DNA of 13,228 nt from Clostridia bacterium (GCA_017534365.1 JAFWCS010000373.1:1-13228), one strand, 5' to 3'; positions 1 through 7,885 are shown, counted from the first letter of the stretch. Program-made: numbers and translations. The notes: generated from the letters alone by a model not told the origin.

Positions 1-1
1 G

Positions 2-1282
2 CAGGGCGGCAGGGAACGCACGCAGACGCTGCTCGAGCGCACGCTCGCCCACGGGATCAAGGTGGCCGCTGTCTGGTGCCAGGACTGGTGCGGCAAACGC
101 GTGACCTCCTTCGGCAAGCGCCTGCAGTGGGATTGGCAGTTCCATCCGGAGATGTATCCGGATCTGCCGGGCTTTATTTCAGAGCTGCACGCGCGCGGCA
201 TCCGCTTCATGGGCTATGCGAATCCGTATCTGGTCAAGGACGGCGCGCTGTTCCGGGAGGGCCTCGCGCGGGACGCCTTTGCGCGCAGACAGGACGGCAG
301 CGTGTATCTGGTCGATTTCGGCGAATTTGACTGCGGCGTGGTCGATCTGACGAAGCCGGCCGCGTTTGAATGGTTCAAAAACGACGTGATCAAGGCGCAC
401 AGCCTCGCCATCGGCATCGACGGCTGGATGGCGGATTTCGGCGAATATCTGCCGACGGACGATCTGGTGCTCGACAACGGCGTCTCGCCGATGCTCGAGC
501 ATAACCGCTGGCCGGTGCGCTGGGCGAAATGCAATTATGAAGCGCTTGCGGAGAGCGGCAAGCTGGGCGATTGCCTCTATTTCATGCGCGCGGGCGGCAC
601 GGGCAGCCAGCGCTATTGCACGATGCTCTGGGCGGGCGATCAGTCCGTGGATTTCTCGATCCATGACGGACTGGGCACGACGATCTGCGCGGCGCTGAGC
701 GCGGGCATGAGCGGCTGCGGCCTGAGTCACAGCGATATCGGCGGCTACACCTCGCTGTTCGGCAACGTGCGCACGAAGGAGCTCTTCCTGCGCTGGGCGG
801 AGATGGCGGCGTTCACGCCGATGATGCGCACCCACGAATGCAACCGCCCGGAGGAAAACTTCCAGTATTATGACGATGACGACTGCATGACGCAGCTTGC
901 GCGGCTGGTGGACGTCTACACCATGCTCGCGCCCTATACCCGCGCGGCCGTGGAGGACAATGCGGCGCGCGGCCTGCCGGTGCAGCGGCCGATGTTCTTC
1001 TGTGATGAAACGGACGCGCGGCTCTATACGCTGCAGTATCAATATCTGCTCGGCGGCGATCTGATCGTCGCGCCGGTGTATCAGGAGGCGCAGGTGCAGC
1101 GGAGCGTTTATCTGCCGCAGGGCGAATGGATCCATCTGTGGACCGGCCGCCGCTTCGCAAAAGGGGAGACGGAGGTCGCCTGCCCGCTCGGACAGCCGCC
1201 GGTGTTTTACCGCGCGGATTCCGCGTGGTACACGCTGTTTGAGGAAATCGGAAACAAGCATGGCGCGCCATGCAAAGAATAA
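2..1282 (+). CDS. yihQ: GH31 sulfoquinovosidase (YihQ-like), 5' end outside the window
   Basis: The enzyme hydrolyses alpha-sulfoquinovosides such as sulfoquinovosyl glycerol to sulfoquinovose, normally in the cytoplasm. The frame is open from base 2, so the GTG at 62 is an internal codon. Compared with E. coli YihQ (678 residues, from memory) about 260 N-terminal residues are missing. The SQase signature is visible: QDW at 80-88, then TSFGKRLQWDW. The equivalents of YihQ Gln288 (80-82), Arg301 (119-121), Trp304 (128-130) and Tyr508 (in SDIGGYT), which read the sulfonate, are all present. The nucleophile Asp405 equivalent is in GWMADFGEYLP (434-436) and the acid/base Asp472 equivalent is in WAGDQ (638-640). 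The C-terminus also matches (PPVFYRADS). The rhamnosidase starts 28 bases downstream, so the two are probably co-transcribed. Ordinary GH31 alpha-glucosidases lack the KR-x-x-W sulfonate motif, so the specificity call is strong. Confidence 0.93.
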   Translation, partial: QGGRERTQTLLERTLAHGIKVAAVWCQDWCGKRVTSFGKRLQWDWQFHPEMYPDLPGFISELHARGIRFMGYANPYLVKDGALFREGLARDAFARRQDGSVYLVDFGEFDCGVVDLTKPAAFEWFKNDVIKAHSLAIGIDGWMADFGEYLPTDDLVLDNGVSPMLEHNRWPVRWAKCNYEALAESGKLGDCLYFMRAGGTGSQRYCTMLWAGDQSVDFSIHDGLGTTICAALSAGMSGCGLSHSDIGGYTSLFGNVRTKELFLRWAEMAAFTPMMRTHECNRPEENFQYYDDDDCMTQLARLVDVYTMLAPYTRAAVEDNAARGLPVQRPMFFCDETDARLYTLQYQYLLGGDLIVAPVYQEAQVQRSVYLPQGEWIHLWTGRRFAKGETEVACPLGQPPVFYRADSAWYTLFEEIGNKHGAPCKE

Positions 1283-1310
1283 TTGGACCGAAAGAGAAAG
1301 GAGCTTCTTT

Positions 1311-3518
1311 ATGAACCGGATTTTTCAGGCCGAATGGATCAAGGCGAAGCGTAGCAACGGCGTTTGCGCCACGGAATTCAGCAAATCGTTTTGCTTGGAG
1401 AAAGAGATCGCGCACGCGGAGATCGAGCTGACTGCGCACGGCGTTTTCGTCGCGCAGCTCAACGGGGCGCGGATCGGCGACGACGTGCTCGCGCCGGGCT
1501 GGACCGTCTATGACAAGCGCCTGCAGTATCGCGCCTATGACGTGACCGCGCTGCTCCGGGCGGGCGAGAACCGGCTGGAGATTGGCGTCGGGCGCGGCTG
1601 GCTGTTCCATAAGGTCGAATACTGGGCGGGTCCCGGCCTCGGACCGGATGAAGCGGCGCTGCTCTGCGCATTGACCGTGACCTATGCGGACGGCAGCACG
1701 GCCTGCATCTGCTCCGGCAGCGACTGGCAGACCGGGAAAACGCAGATCACCTATAACGATATTTATAATGGCGAAACGCTTGATCTGACGAAAAAGCCCG
1801 GCCGGCGCAGCAACGCCGTGACCGTGCCGTATCATAAGAACCAGCTGATCCCCTCCGAGGGCGAGCCGATCCTTGAACAGGAGCGCTTCCCCGGCCGGAA
1901 GCTGATCGTCACGCCGAAGGGGGAGACCGTGATCGATTTCGGGCAGGAGATCACCGGCTACGTGGAGCTGACGGTCGATGCGCCGAAGGGCACGGAGATC
2001 CGTCTGCAGCACTTTGAGGTGCTCGACAAGGACGGCAACGTCTACACGGAGAATCTGCGCAGCGCGAAGGCGCTCTATACGGTCATCTCCGGCGGGCAGC
2101 GTGTGACGGTCAAGCCGCAGTATACCTTCTACGGCTTCCGTTATATCCAGGTGATCGGCCTGGAGCGGCCGGATCCGAAGGATTTCACCGGGATCGCAGT
2201 GTATTCCGGCATGAAGCGCACCGGGCAGTTTGCCTGCGCCGATCCGCTGCTGAATCAATTCTATCAGAACGTGGTCTGGGGCCAGAAGGGCAACTTCCTC
2301 GATGTGCCGACGGATTGCCCGCAGCGCGACGAGCGCCTGGGCTGGACCGGAGATGCGGAGGTCTTCTGCCGCACGGCCGCGATCAACTTCGACGTGCGCG
2401 CTTTCTTTGACAAATGGATGAACGATATTGCCGCCGATCAGCTCGACGGCGCAGTGCCCCACGTCTGCCCGCTGATCTGGAAGCGCGAGATCGGCGCCTG
2501 CGCGTCGCCCGCCTGGGCGGATGTGGCAGTCATCGTCCCGTGGGAGCTGTATTGCGCCTACGGCGACCGCGACCGTCTCGCCCGGCAGCTGCCGACCATG
2601 CAGGCGTGGGTCGACTATATGCTTGCGCAGTGCCGCGCGAAGGCGAAGGGCACCGGCGCGGAGCTGGCGCATCCGTGGACGGACGGCGGCTTCGGCGACT
2701 GGCTGAGCCAGGATAAGGAGGATACGCAGGATGCGATGGGCAGAACGGACCGCGGCCTGATCGCCACAGCCTATCTCGCCTATGACCTTTCGATCCTGAT
2801 CAAGGCATACAAACTGTTTGGGAAAGATCCCTCCTACTATGAGTATGCGTATGAGAACGCGGTGGCGTTCTTCCGCGCGGAATATATGGAAAACGGCCGC
2901 ATGAAGCAGGATACGCAGACCGCCGCTGTGCTGGCGCTGGTCTTCGGTCTGACCGACGATCCCGCAGCGACCGGGCAGCAGCTGATCGAGGACGTCAAGC
3001 GCCACGGGCGGCTGACCACGGGCTTCATCGGCTCCACCTATCTGCTGGATGCGCTGACGATGGCCGGCGCGGACGAGCTGGCCGTTGATCTGCTTCTGAA
3101 TCAGAAGTGCCCCTCCTGGCTCTATCCCGTCACCATGGGCGCAACGACGATCTGGGAGCGCTGGGACGGCATGTTCCCGGACGGCAGCTTCTCAACGCCC
3201 GGCATGAATTCCTTCAACCATTACGCTTACGGCAGCGTTTACGCCTGGATGTTCCGCCGCCTGGTCGGCATCAGCCCCGTCGAGGAGGCCCCCGGCTATC
3301 GAAAGATCCGCTTTGCGCCCGCGCCGGATGCCCGCATCCCCTGGGCGAACGCTTCGATCGAAACGGATCACGGCCTGGTTGCCGCCGCATATAAAAAGAC
3401 GCCGAAGGGCTGGCGCTTCACCTTCACCGTGCCCGAGGGCTGCGAGGCGGAGGCCGTCGTCGGCGGCAGGACCTGCGCGCTCCACGCGGGCGAAAACACG
3501 CTGATGACGCGGGATTGA
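1311..3518 (+). CDS. GH78 alpha-L-rhamnosidase, intracellular
   Basis: This inverting glycosidase removes terminal alpha-L-rhamnose from plant glycosides or polysaccharides. The protein is 735 residues from the ATG at 1311, which has AAGGAG seven bases upstream. An upstream in-frame start at 1239 lies inside the previous gene and has no ribosome site. Domains follow the usual GH78 order: an N-terminal beta-sandwich (about 1-140), a second sandwich (about 190-300), the (alpha/alpha)6 barrel (about 305-650) and a C-terminal beta domain (about 655-735). The hallmark CPQRDERLGWTGD gives the general acid Glu341, and GATTIWERWD gives the likely base Glu616 (E636 and E895 of SaRha78A by analogy). 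SFNHYAYGSV is also typical. There is no signal peptide, so it acts on imported rhamnosides. It sits 28 bases after the sulfoquinovosidase and 31 before the next GH31. Family assignment is secure; the natural substrate is not visible. Confidence 0.94.
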   Translation: MNRIFQAEWIKAKRSNGVCATEFSKSFCLEKEIAHAEIELTAHGVFVAQLNGARIGDDVLAPGWTVYDKRLQYRAYDVTALLRAGENRLEIGVGRGWLFHKVEYWAGPGLGPDEAALLCALTVTYADGSTACICSGSDWQTGKTQITYNDIYNGETLDLTKKPGRRSNAVTVPYHKNQLIPSEGEPILEQERFPGRKLIVTPKGETVIDFGQEITGYVELTVDAPKGTEIRLQHFEVLDKDGNVYTENLRSAKALYTVISGGQRVTVKPQYTFYGFRYIQVIGLERPDPKDFTGIAVYSGMKRTGQFACADPLLNQFYQNVVWGQKGNFLDVPTDCPQRDERLGWTGDAEVFCRTAAINFDVRAFFDKWMNDIAADQLDGAVPHVCPLIWKREIGACASPAWADVAVIVPWELYCAYGDRDRLARQLPTMQAWVDYMLAQCRAKAKGTGAELAHPWTDGGFGDWLSQDKEDTQDAMGRTDRGLIATAYLAYDLSILIKAYKLFGKDPSYYEYAYENAVAFFRAEYMENGRMKQDTQTAAVLALVFGLTDDPAATGQQLIEDVKRHGRLTTGFIGSTYLLDALTMAGADELAVDLLLNQKCPSWLYPVTMGATTIWERWDGMFPDGSFSTPGMNSFNHYAYGSVYAWMFRRLVGISPVEEAPGYRKIRFAPAPDARIPWANASIETDHGLVAAAYKKTPKGWRFTFTVPEGCEAEAVVGGRTCALHAGENTLMTRD

Positions 3519-3549
3519 TCACGCGAAAACAGGATCGGAGGCGAATGAA

Positions 3550-6162
3550 ATGACACGCGTCGTTGCGTTTCTCCTTATGATAATCCTGGCGGTCCTGTCC
3601 GCCTTCGGGCTGCCGCGCAAGGCCGGCTACGATGAGGCGGCGTTTGCGGACGGTCTGCCTTCCCTTGTCACGGAAGGCGACGTGCGCGTCGAGCTGCTGA
3701 GCGAAACGCTGGTGCGCATTGAAGCGAAGGGCCCGAAGGGCTTCGAGAACCGACCGAGCTTCACCGTGCAGAAACGCACGGGCTGGGCGCCGGTGGATCA
3801 CACCGAGCGCAGAGAAGGCGGCTTCCTGCTGATCGAAACGCCCCGCTGCACCGTGCATCTGCCTGAAAACGCCAAGAGCCCGGCGGGCTGCTTTATCACC
3901 GGCGCGGACGGCGCGGAATGCTGGCGCTTTGAAAAAGAAACCGACGCGAGCGCCTTTCTGCCTGCGCCGTCGGATGATCTGACCTGCTGGAGCTTCTGTG
4001 ACAGCCCCCGCGTGATCCCCTCCGAACGAGGCTACGACCCCGGCGTGTTCCTTGCGGACAACGGCTGGGATCTCGGCAACAAAGCGACGGATGTGTTTGT
4101 GTTTCTGCCCGGCGGAGATTACCGGCAGCTGCTCTCCGATTTTGTGGATCTCACCGGCCGTAGCGAGATGCTGCCGCTGGAAATGCTGGGCTTCTGGGAT
4201 TCCCGTTATTATGAATACACCGCCGAAACGGCGCTTCAGCAGGTTGACGATTACCGTGAACGCGGTTATCCGATCGACATGCTGGTCATCGACACCGACT
4301 GGCGCAATGCGACCAGCGGCGCGGGCTACGCCGTCAACAAAAAGGATTTCCCCAACCTGAAGCAGACCTTTGCCGATCTGCACGCCAAGGGCGTGTCCGT
4401 TGTGTTCAACGATCACCCCGAGCCCATGACCGGCACAAACAGCCTGCTCGATCTGCCGGAGGTCTATTTCAGAGTCAGGAATCTCAAAAAGCTGCTCGGC
4501 ATGGGGCTGGATTACTGGTGGTATGACCGCAACTGGTGGACGACGCTCAAGCCGGTGGATCCGGATCTGAGCATTTATACCAGCGGCATGTATGCCTATT
4601 ATGAGACGACAAAGTCCTACTATGAGAGCGTCGCAAACGGCGGCTTTGCACGGCGTCCCGCGATCATGGCAAACGTCGACGGCATCGGCAACGGCGCGTT
4701 GGAATACGCGTCCGAGCTGGCCGCGCACCGCTACAGCCTGCAGTGGACCGGCGACGTGGGCACGACGGCGGCGTCACTGCGCAAAGAGATCTTCAACGCC
4801 GTTTACGGCGGGATCGGCATGGGGCTGCCCTATGTGAGCGCGGATCTCGGCGGCCACACCGCCGAGGGCACGGCGGAGCAGTATGCCCGCTGGCTGCAGT
4901 ACGGGGCGCTTTCGCCGATCATGCGGGTGCACTGCACCAAGCCCTATTCCCGCATGCCGTGGCTTTTCGGCGATCGGCTGGAGGGCGTTGCGCACACCTA
5001 CATTGATATGCGCTACCGCCTGCTTCCGCTGTTTTACGCCCTTGCGCATGAGAACTATGAAACCGGCCTGCCGCTGCTGCGCCGGCTGGATATCGACTAT
5101 CCGCAATATCCGGAAAGCGCGCGCAACGACGCGTATCTGCTCGGCGACAGCATCCTTGTTGCGCCGATCAGCGACTGCGTGCCGGCGGCGACGGACTATG
5201 CGTTCACCTTTAACGGGCAGCCCGGTCTGCAGGCGGAGTATTTCCCCAACACCGAGCTTTCCGGCGCGCCGGAGATCACGCGGATCGAGCCCGGCATTGC
5301 CCACGACTGGGTGTTTGACGCGCCGGAGGGGCTGAGCGTCGGCGATTACTTCAGCGCCCGCTGGACCGGCGAGCTGACGATCGGCGCGCAGCCCGTCTTC
5401 TTCCGCGTTATGAGCGACGACGGCTTCCGGCTCTGGATCGACGACGAGATGGTCATCGACGCCTGGGACGTCTGCGATCAGCCGCGTGAGTCGGTGATGC
5501 TGCCCGCAAATTCCGCGCACAGCATCCGGGCGGAATTCTTTGATGGCAACAATCACGCCCATATTTATTTTGACGCGTTGTCGGAAGGCCCGGTGGCCCG
5601 CGACGTATTCCTGCCGGACGGCAGGTGGATCGACGTCTGGAGCGGCGCAGCCTATGAAGGCCCCGCAACGGTGCGCGTTGCGCACGAGCTGGAAACCTCG
5701 CCCATCTTTGTCCGCGCAGGCAGCGTGACCGCGCTTGCGGACAATATGGAAAGCACGAAGGCCGGCGACTGGTCCCACCTGACGCTTGACGTCTATCCCG
5801 GCGGCGACGGTTCGACCGTCCTCTATGAGGATGACGGCGAAACGGTCGCCTATAAAGACGGAAGATTCCGCACCACAAAGATCACGCTGTCAGACGGCGG
5901 CGCAAAGCTGGTGATCGACCCGGCGCAGGGCGCCTTTGACGGCAGCCGCGCGTTTGACAAGCGCGCCTACACCGTGCGCATCCACACGGACCGCCTTGCG
6001 GGCGTGACACTCAACGGCGCTGCGCTGCAGGCGCAAAAGATCGACCGCGATGCGGCGGGCAAGCCCTTTGCCGTCAGCGGCGGCTCCCCGGACGGCGACG
6101 TTTACGCCGTCACGTTCACGGCGGACGTCAACGCCCGCAGCGAGCTGATCTTCCGTCAATGA
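3550..6162 (+). CDS. Exported GH31 glycosidase with inserted PA14 domain, specificity unknown
   Basis: This is a retaining alpha-glycoside hydrolase of 870 residues. The ATG at 3550 has GGAGG eight bases upstream; an earlier ATG at 3545 is followed two codons later by a stop. Residues 1-20 form a signal peptide or uncleaved anchor (Arg3, hydrophobic core 4-20, no clear AxA site). A beta-sandwich domain (about 35-205) precedes the barrel (about 208-545). Asp326 in WWYDRNW is the positional nucleophile and Asp402 in LQWTGDVGTT the acid/base. The barrel ends with GDSILVAPISD, and REVYLP-type sequence normally follows at once. Here a PA14 domain (about 555-680: AEYFPNTELSG, RWTGEL, MSDDGFRLWIDDE) intervenes before RDVFLPDGRWIDVWSG. 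A DUF5110-like region (about 740-800, YEDDGETVAYKDG) follows. The nucleophile motif differs from the WxDMNE of alpha-glucosidases and from the ADFGE of the first gene, so the sugar is not assigned. It is probably in the same operon. Confidence 0.9.
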   Translation: MTRVVAFLLMIILAVLSAFGLPRKAGYDEAAFADGLPSLVTEGDVRVELLSETLVRIEAKGPKGFENRPSFTVQKRTGWAPVDHTERREGGFLLIETPRCTVHLPENAKSPAGCFITGADGAECWRFEKETDASAFLPAPSDDLTCWSFCDSPRVIPSERGYDPGVFLADNGWDLGNKATDVFVFLPGGDYRQLLSDFVDLTGRSEMLPLEMLGFWDSRYYEYTAETALQQVDDYRERGYPIDMLVIDTDWRNATSGAGYAVNKKDFPNLKQTFADLHAKGVSVVFNDHPEPMTGTNSLLDLPEVYFRVRNLKKLLGMGLDYWWYDRNWWTTLKPVDPDLSIYTSGMYAYYETTKSYYESVANGGFARRPAIMANVDGIGNGALEYASELAAHRYSLQWTGDVGTTAASLRKEIFNAVYGGIGMGLPYVSADLGGHTAEGTAEQYARWLQYGALSPIMRVHCTKPYSRMPWLFGDRLEGVAHTYIDMRYRLLPLFYALAHENYETGLPLLRRLDIDYPQYPESARNDAYLLGDSILVAPISDCVPAATDYAFTFNGQPGLQAEYFPNTELSGAPEITRIEPGIAHDWVFDAPEGLSVGDYFSARWTGELTIGAQPVFFRVMSDDGFRLWIDDEMVIDAWDVCDQPRESVMLPANSAHSIRAEFFDGNNHAHIYFDALSEGPVARDVFLPDGRWIDVWSGAAYEGPATVRVAHELETSPIFVRAGSVTALADNMESTKAGDWSHLTLDVYPGGDGSTVLYEDDGETVAYKDGRFRTTKITLSDGGAKLVIDPAQGAFDGSRAFDKRAYTVRIHTDRLAGVTLNGAALQAQKIDRDAAGKPFAVSGGSPDGDVYAVTFTADVNARSELIFRQ

Positions 6163-6174
6163 TGCAAATGACAG

Positions 6175-6219
6175 GCAGGCCGGATTTCCGGCGCTCGTTC
6201 GTTCCCGAATCCGGCCTGC
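6175..6219 (+). terminator. Large inverted repeat between the GH31 and hydrolase genes
   Basis: A perfect 12-base stem pairs GCAGGCCGGATT at 6175-6186 with AATCCGGCCTGC at 6208-6219 across a 21-base loop. It lies 12 bases after the GH31 stop and 11 before the ribosome site of the hydrolase. Only three T residues follow, so it is a weak intrinsic terminator at best. It may act as a partial terminator or an mRNA-stabilising hairpin that sets the ratio of the two genes. The structure is seen in the sequence; the role is inferred. Confidence 0.5.
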
Positions 6220-6243
6220 TTTCAACAACAAGGAGAAATAAAA

Positions 6244-7773
6244 ATGAAAAAAGCACTCTCCCTGATCCTGTGCGCCGTCCTTCTCCTGAGTCTTGCCGCG
6301 CCCGCTGCCGCAGCGGACGGCGGCTGCGACTGCGGTTTTTCCCCGATCATTTACGTCGGGCCGCTCGGCTGCACGCCGATCGTCCGGGATGCCGGCGCGG
6401 AAAACGAGCAGACCCTGTGGAAGATCGACACGCAGTTTCTGCTCTCCAATCTCAAGGACGTCCTGCCGGCGCTGACGAAAGCGCTCCTGACGCGCAATGC
6501 GGATCTGCTCGGGGATGCGATCGCGGCCTTTGCCAACGCGAGCTTCGGTGATCTGGCGCTCGACGCGGACGGCAACTCCAAAGCGAACGTCACGACCCCG
6601 GAGCTGAGCGTGCCCGCCGGCGACCGTCACGGACCGGACAGCGACTATTACTTCAATTACGATTTCCGGCTGGATCCGTTTGAGCACGCGGACCGCCTGC
6701 ATGCCTTCATTGCGCAGGTCAAGGCGCTGACCGGGCACGACAGCGTGAAGCTGAAATGCTCGAGCATGGGCGGCGTCGTCCTTTCGGCCTATCTTGAAAA
6801 ATACGGGCACGACGGGATCGACGTCATCATCTGCCGCTGTTGCCCGCTCTGGGGCACCGCGGTTGCGGGCGAGGCCTTCTGCGGAAAGGTGGAACTGAAC
6901 GCAACGGCGCTCACCCGATACGGCGAGGACGCCATCCCTTATCTGGAAACCGGCTTCGCCGACGATTTCATTGAAGGCGCGCTCTATGCGCTGCTCGACA
7001 CGCTCAAAGGCGCCGGCCTCATCGACGCGCTCTGCGCGCTCGGCGACAGGATCCTCCGGGACGCCGGCGACCGGGTGTTTCAGCAGGCGCTGATCCCGAT
7101 CTTCGGCACCCTGCCCGGCATCTGGTCGTTCGTTCCGGCGGACTACTTTGAAGAAGCCGTCCGGTTCATGCGGCTGCCCGCGGAAGGCGGCCTGCACGAC
7201 AAGGTCTTTGCCTACCGGACCGCGATGGCGAATATCGCAGACAATCTCAAAGCCGCCAAGGCGGACGGCGTGAAGCTCTGCCTCATCTGCGGCTACAACG
7301 TGCAGCGCACGCCGCTGGTCACGCTCTGGCAGTCAACCTCCGACGGAACGGTCGATACAAAATACGCCTCGCTCGGCGCAACCTGCGGCAACGTGAAGGA
7401 ACCGTTGGACGACGCGTATCTGAGCGCGATGGCGGACCGGACATATCTTTCGCCCGATCAGATGATCGACGCGGCGACCTGCGCCCTGCCGGACTGCACC
7501 TGGTTCGTGCGCGACTGGCTGCACTGCAACGCCAACGCCGGGATCGACGCGCTGTTTGACCTTGTCATGACGAGCGACGAGGTCAGCGTGCGGTCGTTTG
7601 AAGCGTTTCCGCAATTCCTTGCGGCGGATGAGGACGCCGATACGGTTGACCCCGTGACCGGCGCGCCGGATGCGTTCGCGAGCCTGAAGGACAGACCCTC
7701 ATTTCTGAATTTCATCCGGTTTCTGTTTTCGATCATAAAGAAGGCCGCGCTCGCGGTTTTCTCAAGAGCATAA
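6244..7773 (+). CDS. Exported alpha/beta-hydrolase, lipase/LCAT-like
   Basis: This 509-residue exported protein resembles lipases and LCAT-like acyltransferases; its substrate is unknown. The ATG at 6244 has AAGGAG eight bases upstream. A clear signal peptide (MKK, hydrophobic 4-18, APAAAA) should be cleaved near residue 24. Family features are the YNYDFRLDP segment (138-144, the YDWR region of LCAT-like lipases), a helix leading to TG, and the elbow CSSMGG with Ser174 as likely nucleophile. The first Gly of GxSxG is replaced by Cys172. The SDGTV segment (Asp367) resembles the GDGTV acid motif, and His427 in DWLHCNAN is the likely base. Residues 488-508 form a hydrophobic or amphipathic tail that could bind membrane. 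The mature part is cysteine-rich. It is the last GC-rich gene; placement after three glycosidases suggests it deacylates a glycolipid or an acylated glycoside. Fold is fairly sure, function is inference. Confidence 0.75.
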   Translation: MKKALSLILCAVLLLSLAAPAAAADGGCDCGFSPIIYVGPLGCTPIVRDAGAENEQTLWKIDTQFLLSNLKDVLPALTKALLTRNADLLGDAIAAFANASFGDLALDADGNSKANVTTPELSVPAGDRHGPDSDYYFNYDFRLDPFEHADRLHAFIAQVKALTGHDSVKLKCSSMGGVVLSAYLEKYGHDGIDVIICRCCPLWGTAVAGEAFCGKVELNATALTRYGEDAIPYLETGFADDFIEGALYALLDTLKGAGLIDALCALGDRILRDAGDRVFQQALIPIFGTLPGIWSFVPADYFEEAVRFMRLPAEGGLHDKVFAYRTAMANIADNLKAAKADGVKLCLICGYNVQRTPLVTLWQSTSDGTVDTKYASLGATCGNVKEPLDDAYLSAMADRTYLSPDQMIDAATCALPDCTWFVRDWLHCNANAGIDALFDLVMTSDEVSVRSFEAFPQFLAADEDADTVDPVTGAPDAFASLKDRPSFLNFIRFLFSIIKKAALAVFSRA

Positions 7774-7791
7774 AAAAACGCACCCCCTCTG

Positions 7792-7810
7792 CTGGGTACG
7801 CATAACCCAG
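7792..7810. repeat. Short inverted repeat downstream of the hydrolase gene
   Basis: CTGGGT (7792-7797) pairs with ACCCAG (7805-7810) over a seven-base loop. No T tract follows on the plus strand. It is the first of three dyads packed between the hydrolase stop and the recombinase stop, where base composition changes. It may be part of a recombination site or a weak transcript end. Confidence 0.45.
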
Positions 7811-7830
7811 TATTTCGGCAGGCACTCAAT

Positions 7831-7853
7831 AAATATTGAAAAGCTCAATATTT
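7831..7853. repeat. AT-rich inverted repeat at the composition boundary
   Basis: AAATATTGA (7831-7839) pairs with TCAATATTT (7845-7853) over a five-base loop, giving a nine-base perfect stem. It is the second of three dyads in this spacer. The low GC content of the stem argues against a strong terminator. A recombinase-binding arm of an attachment site is possible but unproven. Confidence 0.45.
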
Positions 7854-7863
7854 TCAAGGAATT

Positions 7864-7885
7864 CGGCGTGATTTCGGTCACGCCG
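7864..7885 (+). terminator. Candidate intrinsic terminator of the left operon, overlapping the recombinase stop
   Basis: CGGCGTGA (7864-7871) pairs with TCACGCCG (7878-7885) over a six-base loop and is followed on the plus strand by ATATTTCTTT. This is a plausible rho-independent terminator for the plus-strand operon, about 90 bases after the hydrolase stop. The right arm includes the stop codon of the minus-strand recombinase (7880-7878). On the minus strand the tract after the hairpin is not T-rich, so termination there would be weak. Confidence 0.5.

Noticed and set aside
179-1261. A 360-codon minus-strand frame opposite the sulfoquinovosidase
   Set aside because: It is a compositional shadow with no recognisable motif.
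813-3005. A 730-codon open frame on the minus strand opposite the two first glycosidases
   Set aside because: It is antisense to two genes with clear catalytic motifs, is rich in Arg, His and Ala as expected of GC-rich shadows, and shows no domain.
3424-4728. A 434-codon minus-strand frame opposite the PA14-containing GH31
   Set aside because: It is antisense to the conserved barrel and has an Arg/His-rich sequence without domains.
6159-6551. A plus-strand frame starting at the GH31 stop codon
   Set aside because: It overlaps the hydrolase in another frame, lacks a ribosome site and encodes Arg/Pro-rich sequence; the hydrolase has a clear signal peptide and start.
5890-7197. A 435-codon minus-strand frame opposite the GH31 end and the hydrolase
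   Set aside because: It crosses two genes with good ribosome sites and has no family resemblance.
7807-7817. An 11-base match CCAGTATTTCG also present at 10005-10015, as a possible attachment repeat
   Set aside because: Matches of this length are expected by chance in a window this size, and the second copy lies inside a coding gene.
7831-7885. CRISPR-like repetition in the spacer with several dyads
   Set aside because: The three dyads differ in sequence and there is no repeat-spacer periodicity.
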